DNA of 64,000 nt. Source: Nocardia arthritidis NBRC 100137 (lineage in GTDB: Bacteria; Actinomycetota; Actinomycetes; Mycobacteriales; Mycobacteriaceae). Within the stretch, counting starts at the first letter, position 1. The number at the start of each line of letters is the position of its first letter. Shown here piece by piece: positions 19,391 to 28,589 of this stretch. A model generated the notes under the pieces. It was given only the letters and a program-made list of their open reading frames with translations, was not told the DNA's origin and did no database searches. The stretch is taken from positions 1 through 64,000 of the forward strand of contig NZ_BDBB01000006.1 of the NCBI RefSeq assembly GCF_001612765.1. Reading direction: 5' to 3'. The position numbers and the translations under genes are program-made.

Positions 19391-20812
19391 CTACAGGATC
19401 GGCGACGGCGAATACCGGGCCGCGTCCGGGTACCGGTCGACCAGCTTCTGCACTTGCCCGACGACGTCGGCGACCTGTGCTTCGGCCGCGCCGACGAAGG
19501 CGGACTTGTCGGACAGCGCCGCGTCGAGGGCGGGGCGATCGAGGGGGAAGCGCGGGTCGGCGGCGAGGCGGTCCAGCAAATCGGGTTCGCGGCCCTGCTC
19601 GCGCATGGCCAGGGCGACCGCAACGGCGTGCTCCTTGATGACCTCGTGCGCTGTTTCGCGACCGACACCGGCACGGACGGCGGCCATGAGCATGCGGGTG
19701 GTCGCGAGGAAGGGGAGGTAACGGTCCAGTTCACGGGCGACCACCGCCGGGTAGGCGCCGAACTCGGCCAGCACGGTGAGGAAGGTTTCCATCATGCCGT
19801 CGATGGCGAAGAACGCGTCCGGCAGTGCGACGCGGCGGACCACCGAGCAGAACACGTCGCCCTCGTTCCACTGCGCGCCCGCCAGTTCGGCCGCCATCGA
19901 GGCGTAACCGCGCAGCACAACCTGCAAGCCGTTGACGCGTTCGCAGGAGCGGGTGTTCATCTTGTGCGGCATCGCCGAGCTGCCCACCTGTCCGGGCTGG
20001 AAACCTTCGGTGACCAGCTCGTGCCCGGCCATCAACCGGATGGTGTGCGCGAACGAGGACGGGCCCGCGCCGACCTGAACCAGCGCGGAGAGCACATCGT
20101 GATCCAGCGAGCGCGGGTAGACCTGGCCGACGCTGGTGAACACGGTCGCGAATCCCAGGTGCCCGGCCACCTGCTGCTCCAGCCGGGCGAGCTTGGCCGG
20201 GTCGCCGCCGAGCAGGTCGAGCATGTCCTGCGCGGTGCCCATCGGGCCCTTGATCCCGCGCAGCGGGTAACGGTCGATCAGTTCGCGCAGCCTGGTCAGC
20301 GCGATCAGCAATTCGTCGGCGGCGGAGGCGAACCGCTTGCCCAGCGTGGTGGCCTGCGCGGCGACGTTGTGCGAACGGCCCGCCATCACCAGCGCCTGGT
20401 ATTCGGCGGCGCGCTCGGCCAGTCGCGCGGCGATCGCGACGCCGTGGGCGTGCACGTGCTCGAGCGACAGCCGGATCTGCAGCTGCTCCACGTTCTCGGT
20501 GAGGTCGCGGCTGGTCATGCCCTTGTGCACGTGCTCGTGCCCGGCCAGCGCGTTGAATTCCTCGATGCGCGCCTTCACGTCGTGCCGGGTGACCCGCTCA
20601 CGTTCGGCGATGGAGGCGAGGTCGACCTCGTCGAGCACCCGCTCGTAGTCCGCGATGACCCCGCCGGGCACGTCGACGCCCAGCTCCGCCTGTGCCCGCA
20701 GCACCTCCAGCCACAGCCGCCGCTCGAGGACGATCTTGTGCTCCGGCGACCACAGGTGCACCAGCTCCGGGCTGGCGTAACGGGTGGCGAGGACATTGGG
20801 GACGATGCTCAC
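19391..20812 (-). CDS. purB: Adenylosuccinate lyase
   Basis: 473 residues, fumarase/aspartase superfamily homotetramer acting twice in purine synthesis (SAICAR cleavage and adenylosuccinate to AMP). The signature loop GSSAMPHKMNTR is present, together with TSRDLTENVEQ and GRSHNVAAQATTLGKR. The start is GTG 20812, with a -10 TAGACT (20821-20826) 8 nt upstream, inside the 3' end of the tetR gene; it may therefore be transcribed both alone and by read-through. Confidence 0.97.
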   Translation of the reverse strand: MSIVPNVLATRYASPELVHLWSPEHKIVLERRLWLEVLRAQAELGVDVPGGVIADYERVLDEVDLASIAERERVTRHDVKARIEEFNALAGHEHVHKGMTSRDLTENVEQLQIRLSLEHVHAHGVAIAARLAERAAEYQALVMAGRSHNVAAQATTLGKRFASAADELLIALTRLRELIDRYPLRGIKGPMGTAQDMLDLLGGDPAKLARLEQQVAGHLGFATVFTSVGQVYPRSLDHDVLSALVQVGAGPSSFAHTIRLMAGHELVTEGFQPGQVGSSAMPHKMNTRSCERVNGLQVVLRGYASMAAELAGAQWNEGDVFCSVVRRVALPDAFFAIDGMMETFLTVLAEFGAYPAVVARELDRYLPFLATTRMLMAAVRAGVGRETAHEVIKEHAVAVALAMREQGREPDLLDRLAADPRFPLDRPALDAALSDKSAFVGAAEAQVADVVGQVQKLVDRYPDAARYSPSPIL

Positions 20813-20818
20813 GTCCGG

Positions 20819-21517
20819 TCAGTCTAGTGCGCGGTAACGATCCACTTGCTGGGGCGTGGCGCGCACGGGGCCGTCCGCGCTCACGTAGGCCGCCGGTTCG
20901 GGAGTGACCGCCCGCGCCGGGGGCGCGACGATATCGATGACTTCCAGCAGCGCGCCGCGGGCCATCCGCCGCGGTTCGGGGTCCATCTCGGTGAGCGCGG
21001 CGACCACCGCGCCGTCCACCACCGCGACCAGCCTGCGCAGCTGTTCCGGCCGCACCATCCGGTCGGATCGGCGCAACACGTCGGCCAGCAGCTCGTCCAG
21101 CTGAGCACGCAATCGGAGCTGGACTTCGCGCAGCTCGGGGTGGCGCGCCGAGGCGACCGAACGCTCGTAGCGGGCGATCAGCTGCCCGCGCGCGCCCTCG
21201 TCGGCGCCGTCGCTGCCCACCAGCAGGTCGAGCACCAGGTCGACGGTGGCCTCCGCGCCGCGGCGACGGTGGCTGACCTCGCCGACCCGCCTGCGCATCG
21301 CGTCCAGCTCGGCATTGCCGCTGAACTCGACCGCCCGGGCGATGAGGTCGTCCAGGGATTCGAAGTAATAGGTGGTCGACGCCAGGGGCAGATCAGCGCG
21401 CGTCGCAACCGAACGGTGCCGCACCGCCTCGAACCCGCCTTCGAGCAGGAGTTCGGCGGCGGCGGCTATCAAAGCCTGGCGACGCCGTTCGCCTTTCGGG
21501 GTCGTCGCGGTGATCAC
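20819..21517 (-). CDS. TetR family transcriptional regulator
   Basis: 232 residues. N-terminal HTH: GERRRQALIAAAAELLLEGGFEAVRHRSVATRADLPLAST with TTYYFESLDDLIARAVE; the remainder is an all-helical ligand-binding domain. Ends 6 bp before purB. A 12-bp palindrome CGGTGATCACCG (21508-21519) covers the start codon and could be an autoregulatory site, but this is speculative. Confidence 0.85.
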   Translation of the reverse strand: MITATTPKGERRRQALIAAAAELLLEGGFEAVRHRSVATRADLPLASTTYYFESLDDLIARAVEFSGNAELDAMRRRVGEVSHRRRGAEATVDLVLDLLVGSDGADEGARGQLIARYERSVASARHPELREVQLRLRAQLDELLADVLRRSDRMVRPEQLRRLVAVVDGAVVAALTEMDPEPRRMARGALLEVIDIVAPPARAVTPEPAAYVSADGPVRATPQQVDRYRALD

Positions 21518-21644
21518 CGTGCCATCGTGCCAGTCGTCATCAGTTCTTCCAGGGGAAATCAGCGAGGAAAAGCAACCAACGTTGTTTTACCGCATCCGCG
21601 CGGCCAGGGTGCCGAACTGCGGAAAGTTCTTGCCGGGCAGGGCT

Positions 21645-22814
21645 TCACCCACCTAGATAGTGCCCTAGACGCAGTAGCGCCGCCTCGATGTCGGCGGTGG
21701 CTCCGGCGAAGGAGAAACGAACGGTGCGGTGTCCGTCGACGGTGTCGAAATCCACCCCCGGCGCGAGTGCGACGCCCGTGTGGTTCAGCACGTCGGCGCA
21801 CCAGGCGCGGGAGTCGTCGGTGAGGTGGCCGATGTCGGCGTAGGCGTAGAAGGCGCCGTCGGCGGGGGCGAGGTCGGTGATGCCCAGTTTCGGCAGCCCG
21901 TCCAGCAGCAAGCGCCGGTTCACCGCGTACCGCCGGACGTGCCCGTCGAGTTCCTCCTTGGCCTCCGCGCCGAAGGCGTGCAGCGCCGCGTACTGGGAGA
22001 TGGCGGGCGGGCACACGGTCAGGTTCGAGGCCAGACGTTGCAATGCGGGGCGCAGCCCGCTCGGCGCCAGCATCCAGCCCAGCCGCCAGCCGGTCATGGA
22101 GAAGTATTTGGACACCGAGCCGATCACCACCGCTTCTCGCGAGGTCTCCCAGGCCGACGAGGTCGCGTTGTCGGCGCCCGCGCTGTCGTAGGTGATGCCG
22201 TGGTAGATCTCGTCGGAGATCAGCAACGTGCCGTGTTCCTCGCACCAGCGGGCCAGCGCGGCGAGTTCGGCGGGGGCGATCATGGTGCCGGTGGGGTTGG
22301 CGGGGCTGGCCACCACGAGACCGGCGGGGGGCTGCGGGAGCGCCTCGAGCATGGCGACGGTGGGCTGGAATCTGGTTTGCGCGCCGCAGTCGAGTTCGAG
22401 CACCCGGCAGCCGAGCGCGGCGAGGGTGTTGCGATAGGCCGGATAACCGGGACGCGCGACCACGACGGTGTCGCCCGGGTCGAACGCCGCGAGGAAGATC
22501 AGCGAGAACGCGCCGGACGAGCCGGTCGTCACCACGACGTCGTCCGGATCGACCTGGTAACCATAAGTGTCTCGATGGTGTTCGGCGATCGCTTCCCGGA
22601 TGGCCAGGATGCCGAAAGTCTCGGTGTAACCGAGTAATTCGGACCGAATGGCCAGTTCGGTCGCGCGCAGGACCGGTGCGGGTGCGGGCGTCGACGGCTG
22701 CCCGGCGGCGAGCACGAGCACATCACCGTGGGTCCGGGCGCGTTCCGCGGCGGCTTTCCAGACATCCATCACGTAGAAAGGTGGAATGGTCGACCGGCGA
22801 GATTCTCTGGACAC
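21645..22814 (-). CDS. Class I/II PLP-dependent aminotransferase
   Basis: 389 residues, aspartate-aminotransferase fold. PLP lysine in IGSVSKYFSMTGWRLGW; VTTGSSGAFSLIFLA and VASPANPTGTMIAP are the usual cofactor-loop segments. Substrate not inferable. GTG 22814 is supported by a TACCGT -10 (22822-22827) 7 nt upstream. Divergent from the M23 peptidase gene, with a 54-bp intergenic region. Confidence 0.88.
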   Translation of the reverse strand: MSRESRRSTIPPFYVMDVWKAAAERARTHGDVLVLAAGQPSTPAPAPVLRATELAIRSELLGYTETFGILAIREAIAEHHRDTYGYQVDPDDVVVTTGSSGAFSLIFLAAFDPGDTVVVARPGYPAYRNTLAALGCRVLELDCGAQTRFQPTVAMLEALPQPPAGLVVASPANPTGTMIAPAELAALARWCEEHGTLLISDEIYHGITYDSAGADNATSSAWETSREAVVIGSVSKYFSMTGWRLGWMLAPSGLRPALQRLASNLTVCPPAISQYAALHAFGAEAKEELDGHVRRYAVNRRLLLDGLPKLGITDLAPADGAFYAYADIGHLTDDSRAWCADVLNHTGVALAPGVDFDTVDGHRTVRFSFAGATADIEAALLRLGHYLGG

Positions 22815-22834
22815 TCGACAGACGGTAGAGCACC

Positions 22835-22860
22835 TATTACCGCGCGGCCGCGGTTATGGT
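22835..22860. promoter_or_regulatory. Divergent promoter between aminotransferase and M23 peptidase genes
   Basis: TATGGT (22855-22860) ends 8 nt before the ATG at 22869 and is the likely -10 for the peptidase. It abuts the imperfect palindrome ACCGCG-CGGC-CGCGGT, a possible operator. The opposite -10 TACCGT is at 22822-22827. Confidence 0.4.
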
Positions 22861-22868
22861 CTGCCCTG

Positions 22869-23855
22869 ATGCTCGATAAGTCTCGACGAGGCGGGCTCGA
22901 CCGAGTGCGCGGAGTGGCCGGTGTCGGTGTCATTCCGCGCGATTGGCGCGCGCGCTCGCCGCGACGATCCGGCGAACGGCTTCTCTGGGATGGCGGCAAG
23001 CTCGATCCCCGCGCCCTGTGGGCCCGCGACCACCACCTGCGAGCTTGGTGGGAGCGCAAACCGGATCCGCGCGACCTGTGGCGGCGCAAACCCACCGGCG
23101 AGGATTTGCTCGCACTGGCGCGCAAGCACCAGGTGCTGCTGGCCGGACTCGTCGCGACCGCGGTTTTCGCCGCGGGCGACACGTCGTTCGCCGGGACGGT
23201 CACCGAGCGCACTCCCGCGCCGGATCGCGGCCAGCGCGTGGCCGTGGCGTATCCGCCGCAGATGCAGAACACCCCACCGTCGGTGACGCGGCTGCTGAAC
23301 GCGATCGCCAATGGTGAGCGGCTGCGCGAGCAGGCGGTGGTCGCGGCCGCCGCGCGCGCGACGCTGGAACGCGCGAAGGCCGAGGCGGCCGCCGCCGTCG
23401 CCGGTGAGCGTCAGCCGTGGATGACCGCGACCGCGCCGGTGCAGCCAGGGACGATGCCGCCGAGCGGCCGGGGCTTCGCCCTGCCCGCGCACGGCGTCTT
23501 CACCTCGGGCTTCGGGTCGCGCTGGGGCACCTTCCACGCCGGTATCGACATCGCGGGCCCGATCGGCACCCCGATCTACGCGGTCGCCGACGGCACGGTC
23601 ATCGACGCGGGACCGGCGCAGGGCTTCGGGCTGTGGGTGCGGATCCGCCACGACGACGGCAGCATCACCGTCTACGGGCACATGTACGACTTCTTCGTCT
23701 CGGTCGGCGAGCGGGTGCCCGCGGGGATGCAGATCGCCCGCATGGGCAACCGTGGCGATTCCACCGGCCCGCACCTGCACTTCGAGGTGATCGTCGGCGG
23801 ACAGCATGTAGACCCGCAGCAGTGGCTGGCGGTGCGCGGACTCACGTTCGGCTGA
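22869..23855 (+). CDS. M23 family metallopeptidase (LytM domain)
   Basis: 328 residues. A basic, Trp-rich cytosolic N-terminus of about 80 residues, one membrane-spanning segment (VLLAGLVATAVFAAG), a helical alanine-rich stalk, then a C-terminal LytM domain with zinc ligands in FHAGIDIAGP and HLHFEV. Likely a cell-wall DD-endopeptidase anchored to the membrane. The N-terminus repeats RxLWxRKP-like units (ALWARDHH, AWWERKPDPRDLWRRKP). Start from the leaderless promoter 8 nt upstream. Confidence 0.88.
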   Translation: MLDKSRRGGLDRVRGVAGVGVIPRDWRARSPRRSGERLLWDGGKLDPRALWARDHHLRAWWERKPDPRDLWRRKPTGEDLLALARKHQVLLAGLVATAVFAAGDTSFAGTVTERTPAPDRGQRVAVAYPPQMQNTPPSVTRLLNAIANGERLREQAVVAAAARATLERAKAEAAAAVAGERQPWMTATAPVQPGTMPPSGRGFALPAHGVFTSGFGSRWGTFHAGIDIAGPIGTPIYAVADGTVIDAGPAQGFGLWVRIRHDDGSITVYGHMYDFFVSVGERVPAGMQIARMGNRGDSTGPHLHFEVIVGGQHVDPQQWLAVRGLTFG

Positions 23856-24058
23856 GGAACGCACGCTTCCGCTCAGCGGCGTCCGAGACGACTGCGCGCA
23901 CGCGAGGATCGGCCCGCGGCGAGTGGTGGCCGAAGACGGTCGGCCACGGGTTCGGTCACATGGCCGCAGCGGATCACGCCCGCGCTGTCGAACTGGCTGC
24001 CGACCGAGCGCAGGATCAGCCATCCGGCCGCCCGTGCGTATTCCGCCGAGCCGCTGAC

Positions 24059-25330
24059 TCAGACCTCGATGCGCCCTTCGACGGCGGCCAAGCCGATGTC
24101 CGTGCGGTAGTGGCTGCCCGGCAGCTTGATGGCGGCGATGCGGTCGTAGGCGCGGGTGCGGGCCTCGGCGAGGTCGGCGCCGACGCCCACCACGTTCAGC
24201 ACCCGTCCGCCCGCGGAGATCAGAGCGCCGTCCTCACGCTGCGTAGTGCCCGCGTGCAGCACCGTCGCGGTCTCGTCGAACGCGCCCTCACCCGCCCCCG
24301 AGATCGCGTCGCCGAGGCGCGGACGGCCCGGGTAGTTCTCCGCGGCGAGCACCACGGTGATCGCCGAGCCGTCGCGCCAGCGCGGCGGGGCGACCTGCGC
24401 CAGCGTGCCGGTGGCGGTGGCGTACAGCAGCTCGCCGAGCGGGCTGTCCAGCAGCGCGAGCACCGCCTGCGTCTCGGGATCGCCGAAGCGGCAGTTGAAT
24501 TCGACCACGGCGGGACCGCCCGCGCCGATCGCCAGCCCGGCGTAGAGCAGGCCGGAGAACCCGCTGCCACGCCGCACCAATTCGGCCGCAACGGGTTTCA
24601 CCACGTCCTCGACGATGGCGGTGACGGCCGATTCGGGCAGCCAGGGCAGCGGCGTGTAAGCGCCCATGCCGCCGGTGTTGGGACCGGTGTCACCGTCACC
24701 GACGCGCTTGTGGTCCTGCGCGGGCAACAGCGGCACCACCGTCTCGCCGTCGACCAGGCAGAACAGCGAGACTTCCGGTCCGTCCAGGAATGATTCCAGC
24801 AGCACCGGGTGGCCCTGCTCGAGCAGTTCGGCCCCGTGCTCGCGCGCGGCGGAGCGGTCGGCGGTCACCACCACGCCCTTGCCCGCGGCGAGTCCGTCGT
24901 CCTTGACCACCCAGGTGGGGCCGAAGCGGTCGAGCGCGTCGTCCAGCTCGGCCGGGTTGTCCACCACCTCGCTGTGCGCGGTGCGCACATCCGCCGCGGA
25001 CATCACATCCTTGGCGAATGCCTTGGAACCCTCGATCCGGGCGGCCGCGGCCGACGGGCCGAAGCACGGGATACCGGCGACTCGCAGCGCGTCGGCGACG
25101 CCGAGCACCAGCGGGACCTCGGGACCGATCACCACCAGGTCGGCGTCCACCTCGGTGGCCAGCGCGACGACGTCCTCGGCGGCGCAGGGGTCGACCGGGC
25201 GGACCTGCGCGTGCTGGGCGATGCCCGCGTTACCGGGGGCGGCGAAGAGCGCGGTCACCGCGGGGTCCCGGCGCAGGGCCAGGACGAGGGCATGTTCACG
25301 GGCTCCGGAACCGATGACGAGTACACGCAC
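24059..25330 (-). CDS. purD: Phosphoribosylamine-glycine ligase
   Basis: 423 residues, ATP-grasp enzyme making GAR from phosphoribosylamine, glycine and [21 protein letters not shown] at the start and [15 protein letters not shown] in the catalytic core are diagnostic; [18 protein letters not shown] opens the ATP-grasp domain. GTG 25330 is supported by a TAGGCT -10 (25338-25343) ending 7 nt upstream. Convergent with the M23 gene across 203 bp with no other gene. Confidence 0.97.
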   Translation of the reverse strand: MRVLVIGSGAREHALVLALRRDPAVTALFAAPGNAGIAQHAQVRPVDPCAAEDVVALATEVDADLVVIGPEVPLVLGVADALRVAGIPCFGPSAAAARIEGSKAFAKDVMSAADVRTAHSEVVDNPAELDDALDRFGPTWVVKDDGLAAGKGVVVTADRSAAREHGAELLEQGHPVLLESFLDGPEVSLFCLVDGETVVPLLPAQDHKRVGDGDTGPNTGGMGAYTPLPWLPESAVTAIVEDVVKPVAAELVRRGSGFSGLLYAGLAIGAGGPAVVEFNCRFGDPETQAVLALLDSPLGELLYATATGTLAQVAPPRWRDGSAITVVLAAENYPGRPRLGDAISGAGEGAFDETATVLHAGTTQREDGALISAGGRVLNVVGVGADLAEARTRAYDRIAAIKLPGSHYRTDIGLAAVEGRIEV

Positions 25331-25461
25331 GGCAGACAGCCTAAACGAGCCGTTCGCCGTCTTCGCCGCTGCCGGTGCGCGCGACGGGGATGATGAATAG
25401 GGACAACGGATGTGGGGCCTGACCGCTCCTGCCACCGGAGCACCCGAAGGAAGTGCTGAGC

Positions 25462-25839
25462 ATGGGTCTGATCGACGGACTGATGGGCAACGCCGGCCGG
25501 ATCGACCCGGCACAGGCGCAACAGGAGTACGGCAAGCTCCTCGGCAGCGGCGAACAGGTCTATGCCGCCTACCTGCTGGTTCGGGATGCGATGCTGTTCA
25601 CAAACCGCCGCCTGATCCTCATCGACAAGCAGGGCGTCACCGGCCGCAAGGTGAGCTACCACAGCGTGCCGTATCGCGCGATCACCCATTTCTCGGTGGA
25701 GACCGCGGGCACCTTCGATCTGGACGCCGAGCTGGCCATCTGGATCGCGGGCACCGCCGAACCACTGCTGAAGCGGTTCAACCGGCAGGTGGACATCTAC
25801 GAGGTGCAGGGCATCCTGTCGCATTTCGTCGCGGTGTAG
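25462..25839 (+). CDS. Bacterial PH-domain protein (bPH_1 type)
   Basis: 125 residues forming one bacterial pleckstrin-homology-like domain: [27 protein letters not shown], then [19 protein letters not shown] and AIWIAG. The ATG at 25462 is preferred to the GTG at 25453 because GAAGGAA lies 8 nt before it. Soluble and small; function unknown. Confidence 0.8.
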   Translation: MGLIDGLMGNAGRIDPAQAQQEYGKLLGSGEQVYAAYLLVRDAMLFTNRRLILIDKQGVTGRKVSYHSVPYRAITHFSVETAGTFDLDAELAIWIAGTAEPLLKRFNRQVDIYEVQGILSHFVAV

Positions 25840-25841
25840 CG

Positions 25842-25874
25842 CGGGCCGGTCCGGCGCCCCGGCGCACCGGCCCG
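25842..25874 (+). terminator. Hairpin between the PH-domain and HIT2 genes
   Basis: CGGGCCGGT (25842-25850) pairs perfectly with ACCGGCCCG (25866-25874); the loop can fold further. The -10 of the next gene, TACGCT (25877-25882), begins 3 nt later. Confidence 0.55.
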
Positions 25875-25889
25875 TCTACGCTGCGGGAC

Positions 25890-26315
25890 ATGGCTTCTGT
25901 CTTCAGCGCGATCATCGCCGGTCAGCTCCCGGGCCGTTTCGTCTGGGAGGACGACGAGTTCGTCGGCTTCCTCACCATCGCCCCGGTCACCCCTGGTCAC
26001 ACCCTCGTGGTGCCTCGCAAAGAGATCGACCAGTGGCAGGACGTCGACGCCGACACCTTCGCCCGGCTCACCGCCGTCGCCCAGAAGATCGGACAGGCCG
26101 TGCGCGCGGCCTGGGAGGCCCCGCGCGCCGGTCTGCTGATCGCGGGATTGGAGGTGCCGCACCTGCACGTCCACGTATTCCCCGCCTTCTCGATGGGCAA
26201 CTTCGACATCTCCGGCGCCGACCCGAATCCGAGCCCCGAGTCCCTGGACGAGGCCCAGGCCAAGATCAAGCAGGCACTGCGCGACCTCGGCCACGGCGCC
26301 AACGTCCCCGACTGA
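25890..26315 (+). CDS. HIT family protein 2
   Basis: 141 residues. Triad [10 protein letters not shown]-terminal [25 protein letters not shown] and [15 protein letters not shown]. Distinct from HIT protein 1, whose triad is HVHLHVIP. ATG 25890 has a -10 element TACGCT ending 7 nt upstream and no Shine-Dalgarno, so it is probably leaderless. Nucleotide hydrolase or transferase of unknown substrate. Confidence 0.9.
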   Translation: MASVFSAIIAGQLPGRFVWEDDEFVGFLTIAPVTPGHTLVVPRKEIDQWQDVDADTFARLTAVAQKIGQAVRAAWEAPRAGLLIAGLEVPHLHVHVFPAFSMGNFDISGADPNPSPESLDEAQAKIKQALRDLGHGANVPD

Positions 26316-26318
26316 ATC

Positions 26319-26340
26319 GCGGTCGGAAAGATCCGGCCGC
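26319..26340. terminator. Hairpin between convergent HIT2 and lysin genes
   Basis: GCGGTCGGA (26319-26327) and TCCGGCCGC (26332-26340) form a 9-bp stem with one G-U pair and a 4-nt loop, just after the HIT2 stop. Confidence 0.45.
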
Positions 26341-26371
26341 GGCTCGCGGTCGGACCTTCCGCTTTCATCCG

Positions 26372-28081
26372 TCAACCCACGTCGTGCAGCGGAGTATCCA
26401 CTCCTCCCACCGCCACCGTCGCGAGCGTCTGGGCCGGTGTCCAATAGATCCGGCCGTGCTCGAAATCCTGATAGGTGCCGGTGTCCCAGGGGATCTCGTC
26501 GCTCGCCGGCCAGCCCAGCGGCCCGTTCTCGTAACCCGCGCGGTTCCAGCGGTCGCGGATCGCGCCGTGCACCCAGTAAACGCTGCCGCTGGATTGCCGC
26601 CGGTAGAGCGCCCCGCCCTGGAAGCCTTGCACCTCACCCGCCGCTTGGCCGTCCGGCCCGGACAGCACGGCGCGGTCGGTGATCGGGTAGCCGAGCGGAC
26701 CGGCCTCCCAGCCCAACTGCTCGAACTTTCCCCACAGCGTCTCCGGGATGGCGTGCGCACCGGTATCCGGATGCCAATAGATGTACCCGTGCTCGAACTG
26801 GGCGAAGCGGCCCGCGCCGTCGGGCGTCGCGATCTCACCCTGCGTGATCCGGGCGCCCAGCCATGGATTCGCGGCCGCGCAATCATTGATCGCGTTCGGT
26901 TCCGACCCGGTCGGCTCGCCGGTGGCGAAACCGCGCACGTCGTCGGCGAACACGTCCCAGGGGAAATTCGGTCCCACGTCGGTGTGCGTGCCGATGCCGA
27001 GACACTCGGTGACGTACTTGTGGTCGGAGATGCCCTGGCGCCGCTGATAAGGCGGCGCGATGACATACGTGTCGAACCCGTATTTGCGCGCGTCCTGCAC
27101 CGCGAGCCAGGCCGCGATCCGGATGTCGTCGCGGATGCTCAGCCAGTCGTTGCGGCTCCACGCGGCGCGGCTGCCCGCGAAGCAGAGGTTGATCGTGAAC
27201 GAGTTCGCGTCCAGCACCGACCAACTGGCCAGATCGGTGTCGACCACGTCTACCACCACGCGATCGCGCACGGTGTAGTGGTAGCTCACCCCGTTCGCCG
27301 GATTGTTCAGGTAGTTGGCCAGGCTCTCGGCCGTTCCGTTGCCTTCCTGAGTGTGCAGCAGGAAGTTCTCGACGCGCGCCCCGTGCCTGCTGGAGGCGGA
27401 GTCGCCCATTCGGTCCAATTCGACGTAATCCGGCTTCTGCATGGCTCCCCCTGGATTCGAGATGGCCTTCGACCACTGGCCGTAGTCGGCGGCGAGGACT
27501 TTGTTCACATCCACCACGACGCCTGCGACCCGGTCGCTGTCGATGCGGATCTGATGGAGGTGCGCGGCGGGATGGTCGCCGTTGATCGAGGAATCGCCGG
27601 ACCAGTTGTGTTGCCAGAACCAACAGGCGACACCGTCCTCGAGTGCCCAGTCGATACACCGGGCATTGCCGTACATGCCGGTCCATTCCCATCCGACCAC
27701 CGATGCCCAGCCCCGCAGAAACGGAGCGATCAGCGAATTCCACTCCGCCAAGGACGGATTCGCATCGACCGGGGCGTACAACGGACGGAAACGTGGCCCG
27801 CCGGCCGCGAGGTGGTAATCCAGCGCGATCCGCGCATGACGCACGCCCGCGTCGTAACCGCCTTTCCAATCCGACGTCTCACCCTTGCCGTACTGGTAAT
27901 TGCTCACTATCTCGAGCCCGATGGCGCGCAATCGGTCGCAGTATTCCCGCCGCAGCGGCTTCGCACCGAAATTCGCGCCCGGACGGGAATCGCTGAAGTA
28001 ACCGATGACGCCCGCGTATCCGGCGTCCTTGATCGCTTGCGGATCGATAAGGGTTGCGGAGAAGTCGATCAGCTCGGTCAT
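26372..28081 (-). CDS. Phage-type lysin: DUF1906 glycosidase-like, amidase and LGFP repeats
   Basis: 569 residues in three parts. Residues 1 to about 205 are a DUF1906/Rv2525c-like TIM-barrel glycoside-hydrolase-like domain (ELIDFSATLID, APVDANPSL). About 225-395 resembles an N-acetylmuramoyl-L-alanine amidase (PGRP type) with LLHTQEGNGT, SYHYTVRD and THTDVGPNFPW supplying zinc-binding and catalytic residues. About 415-555 holds LGFP wall-binding repeats (GPLGYPITD, GPLGWPASDE). No signal peptide or membrane helix is seen, which is typical of phage endolysins that rely on a holin, but no holin is adjacent. Inferred to degrade peptidoglycan if released. Confidence 0.8.
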   Translation of the reverse strand: MTELIDFSATLIDPQAIKDAGYAGVIGYFSDSRPGANFGAKPLRREYCDRLRAIGLEIVSNYQYGKGETSDWKGGYDAGVRHARIALDYHLAAGGPRFRPLYAPVDANPSLAEWNSLIAPFLRGWASVVGWEWTGMYGNARCIDWALEDGVACWFWQHNWSGDSSINGDHPAAHLHQIRIDSDRVAGVVVDVNKVLAADYGQWSKAISNPGGAMQKPDYVELDRMGDSASSRHGARVENFLLHTQEGNGTAESLANYLNNPANGVSYHYTVRDRVVVDVVDTDLASWSVLDANSFTINLCFAGSRAAWSRNDWLSIRDDIRIAAWLAVQDARKYGFDTYVIAPPYQRRQGISDHKYVTECLGIGTHTDVGPNFPWDVFADDVRGFATGEPTGSEPNAINDCAAANPWLGARITQGEIATPDGAGRFAQFEHGYIYWHPDTGAHAIPETLWGKFEQLGWEAGPLGYPITDRAVLSGPDGQAAGEVQGFQGGALYRRQSSGSVYWVHGAIRDRWNRAGYENGPLGWPASDEIPWDTGTYQDFEHGRIYWTPAQTLATVAVGGVDTPLHDVG

Positions 28082-28589
28082 CGCGCACCCCCACGCTCGT
28101 GAGCTCGCGTATCGGTCGGCAGCAACGCGTTGTATTCGTCCATCTCAGCAGCTTTCGGCAGATGAAGAACCCGATACAGCTAGGTTCACCCCAGTGTGCG
28201 CGAAGTATGCCGACATGTCCCGTTTGTGGCCCATCTGGTGTTTGCCTGTGACCTGAACAGGTCCTTTGCGAGAGATGTTTGCGCACACCAGACTACAAAC
28301 AGACTCGTAGCCGAAAACATGCTCGTCGGTCGGTAATCGGATCTGCTAGCAGTTCGCTAGCGTTCGTCATACTGGTCGGCCGCTTCGCTCGGCCATTTCG
28401 GCCGGATCCGACGACGAATCGCCCGACGCTCCCGGCCGAATTCGGACCGGATACGTTCGGCGACACCCGGAACCACTCACTGCCGACCTTCACCATGAGG
28501 AAGCGGCGACCGAACCCGGTCTGCGGTGGTCTCACCGCCCGCAAGAGACTACGTCTCCCAGGACAGCCCGGGAAACCTGGTCTTTCAGC
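28082..28589. other. 508-bp intergenic region with nested inverted repeats
   Basis: No convincing gene. An 8-bp inverted repeat GTGTGCGC (28194-28201) / GCGCACAC (28281-28288) encloses the palindrome GACCTGAACAGGTC (28250-28263). GCTAGC occurs twice 11 bp apart (28345-28350, 28356-28361). The composition is less GC-rich than the flanks, which fits an accessory segment. The lysin promoter should lie at the left end. Confidence 0.4.

Noticed and set aside
28293..28544. An 83-codon minus-strand frame (SEWFRVSPNVSG and so on)
   Set aside because: No ribosome binding site, no recognised family and unusual composition; not strong enough to call a gene.
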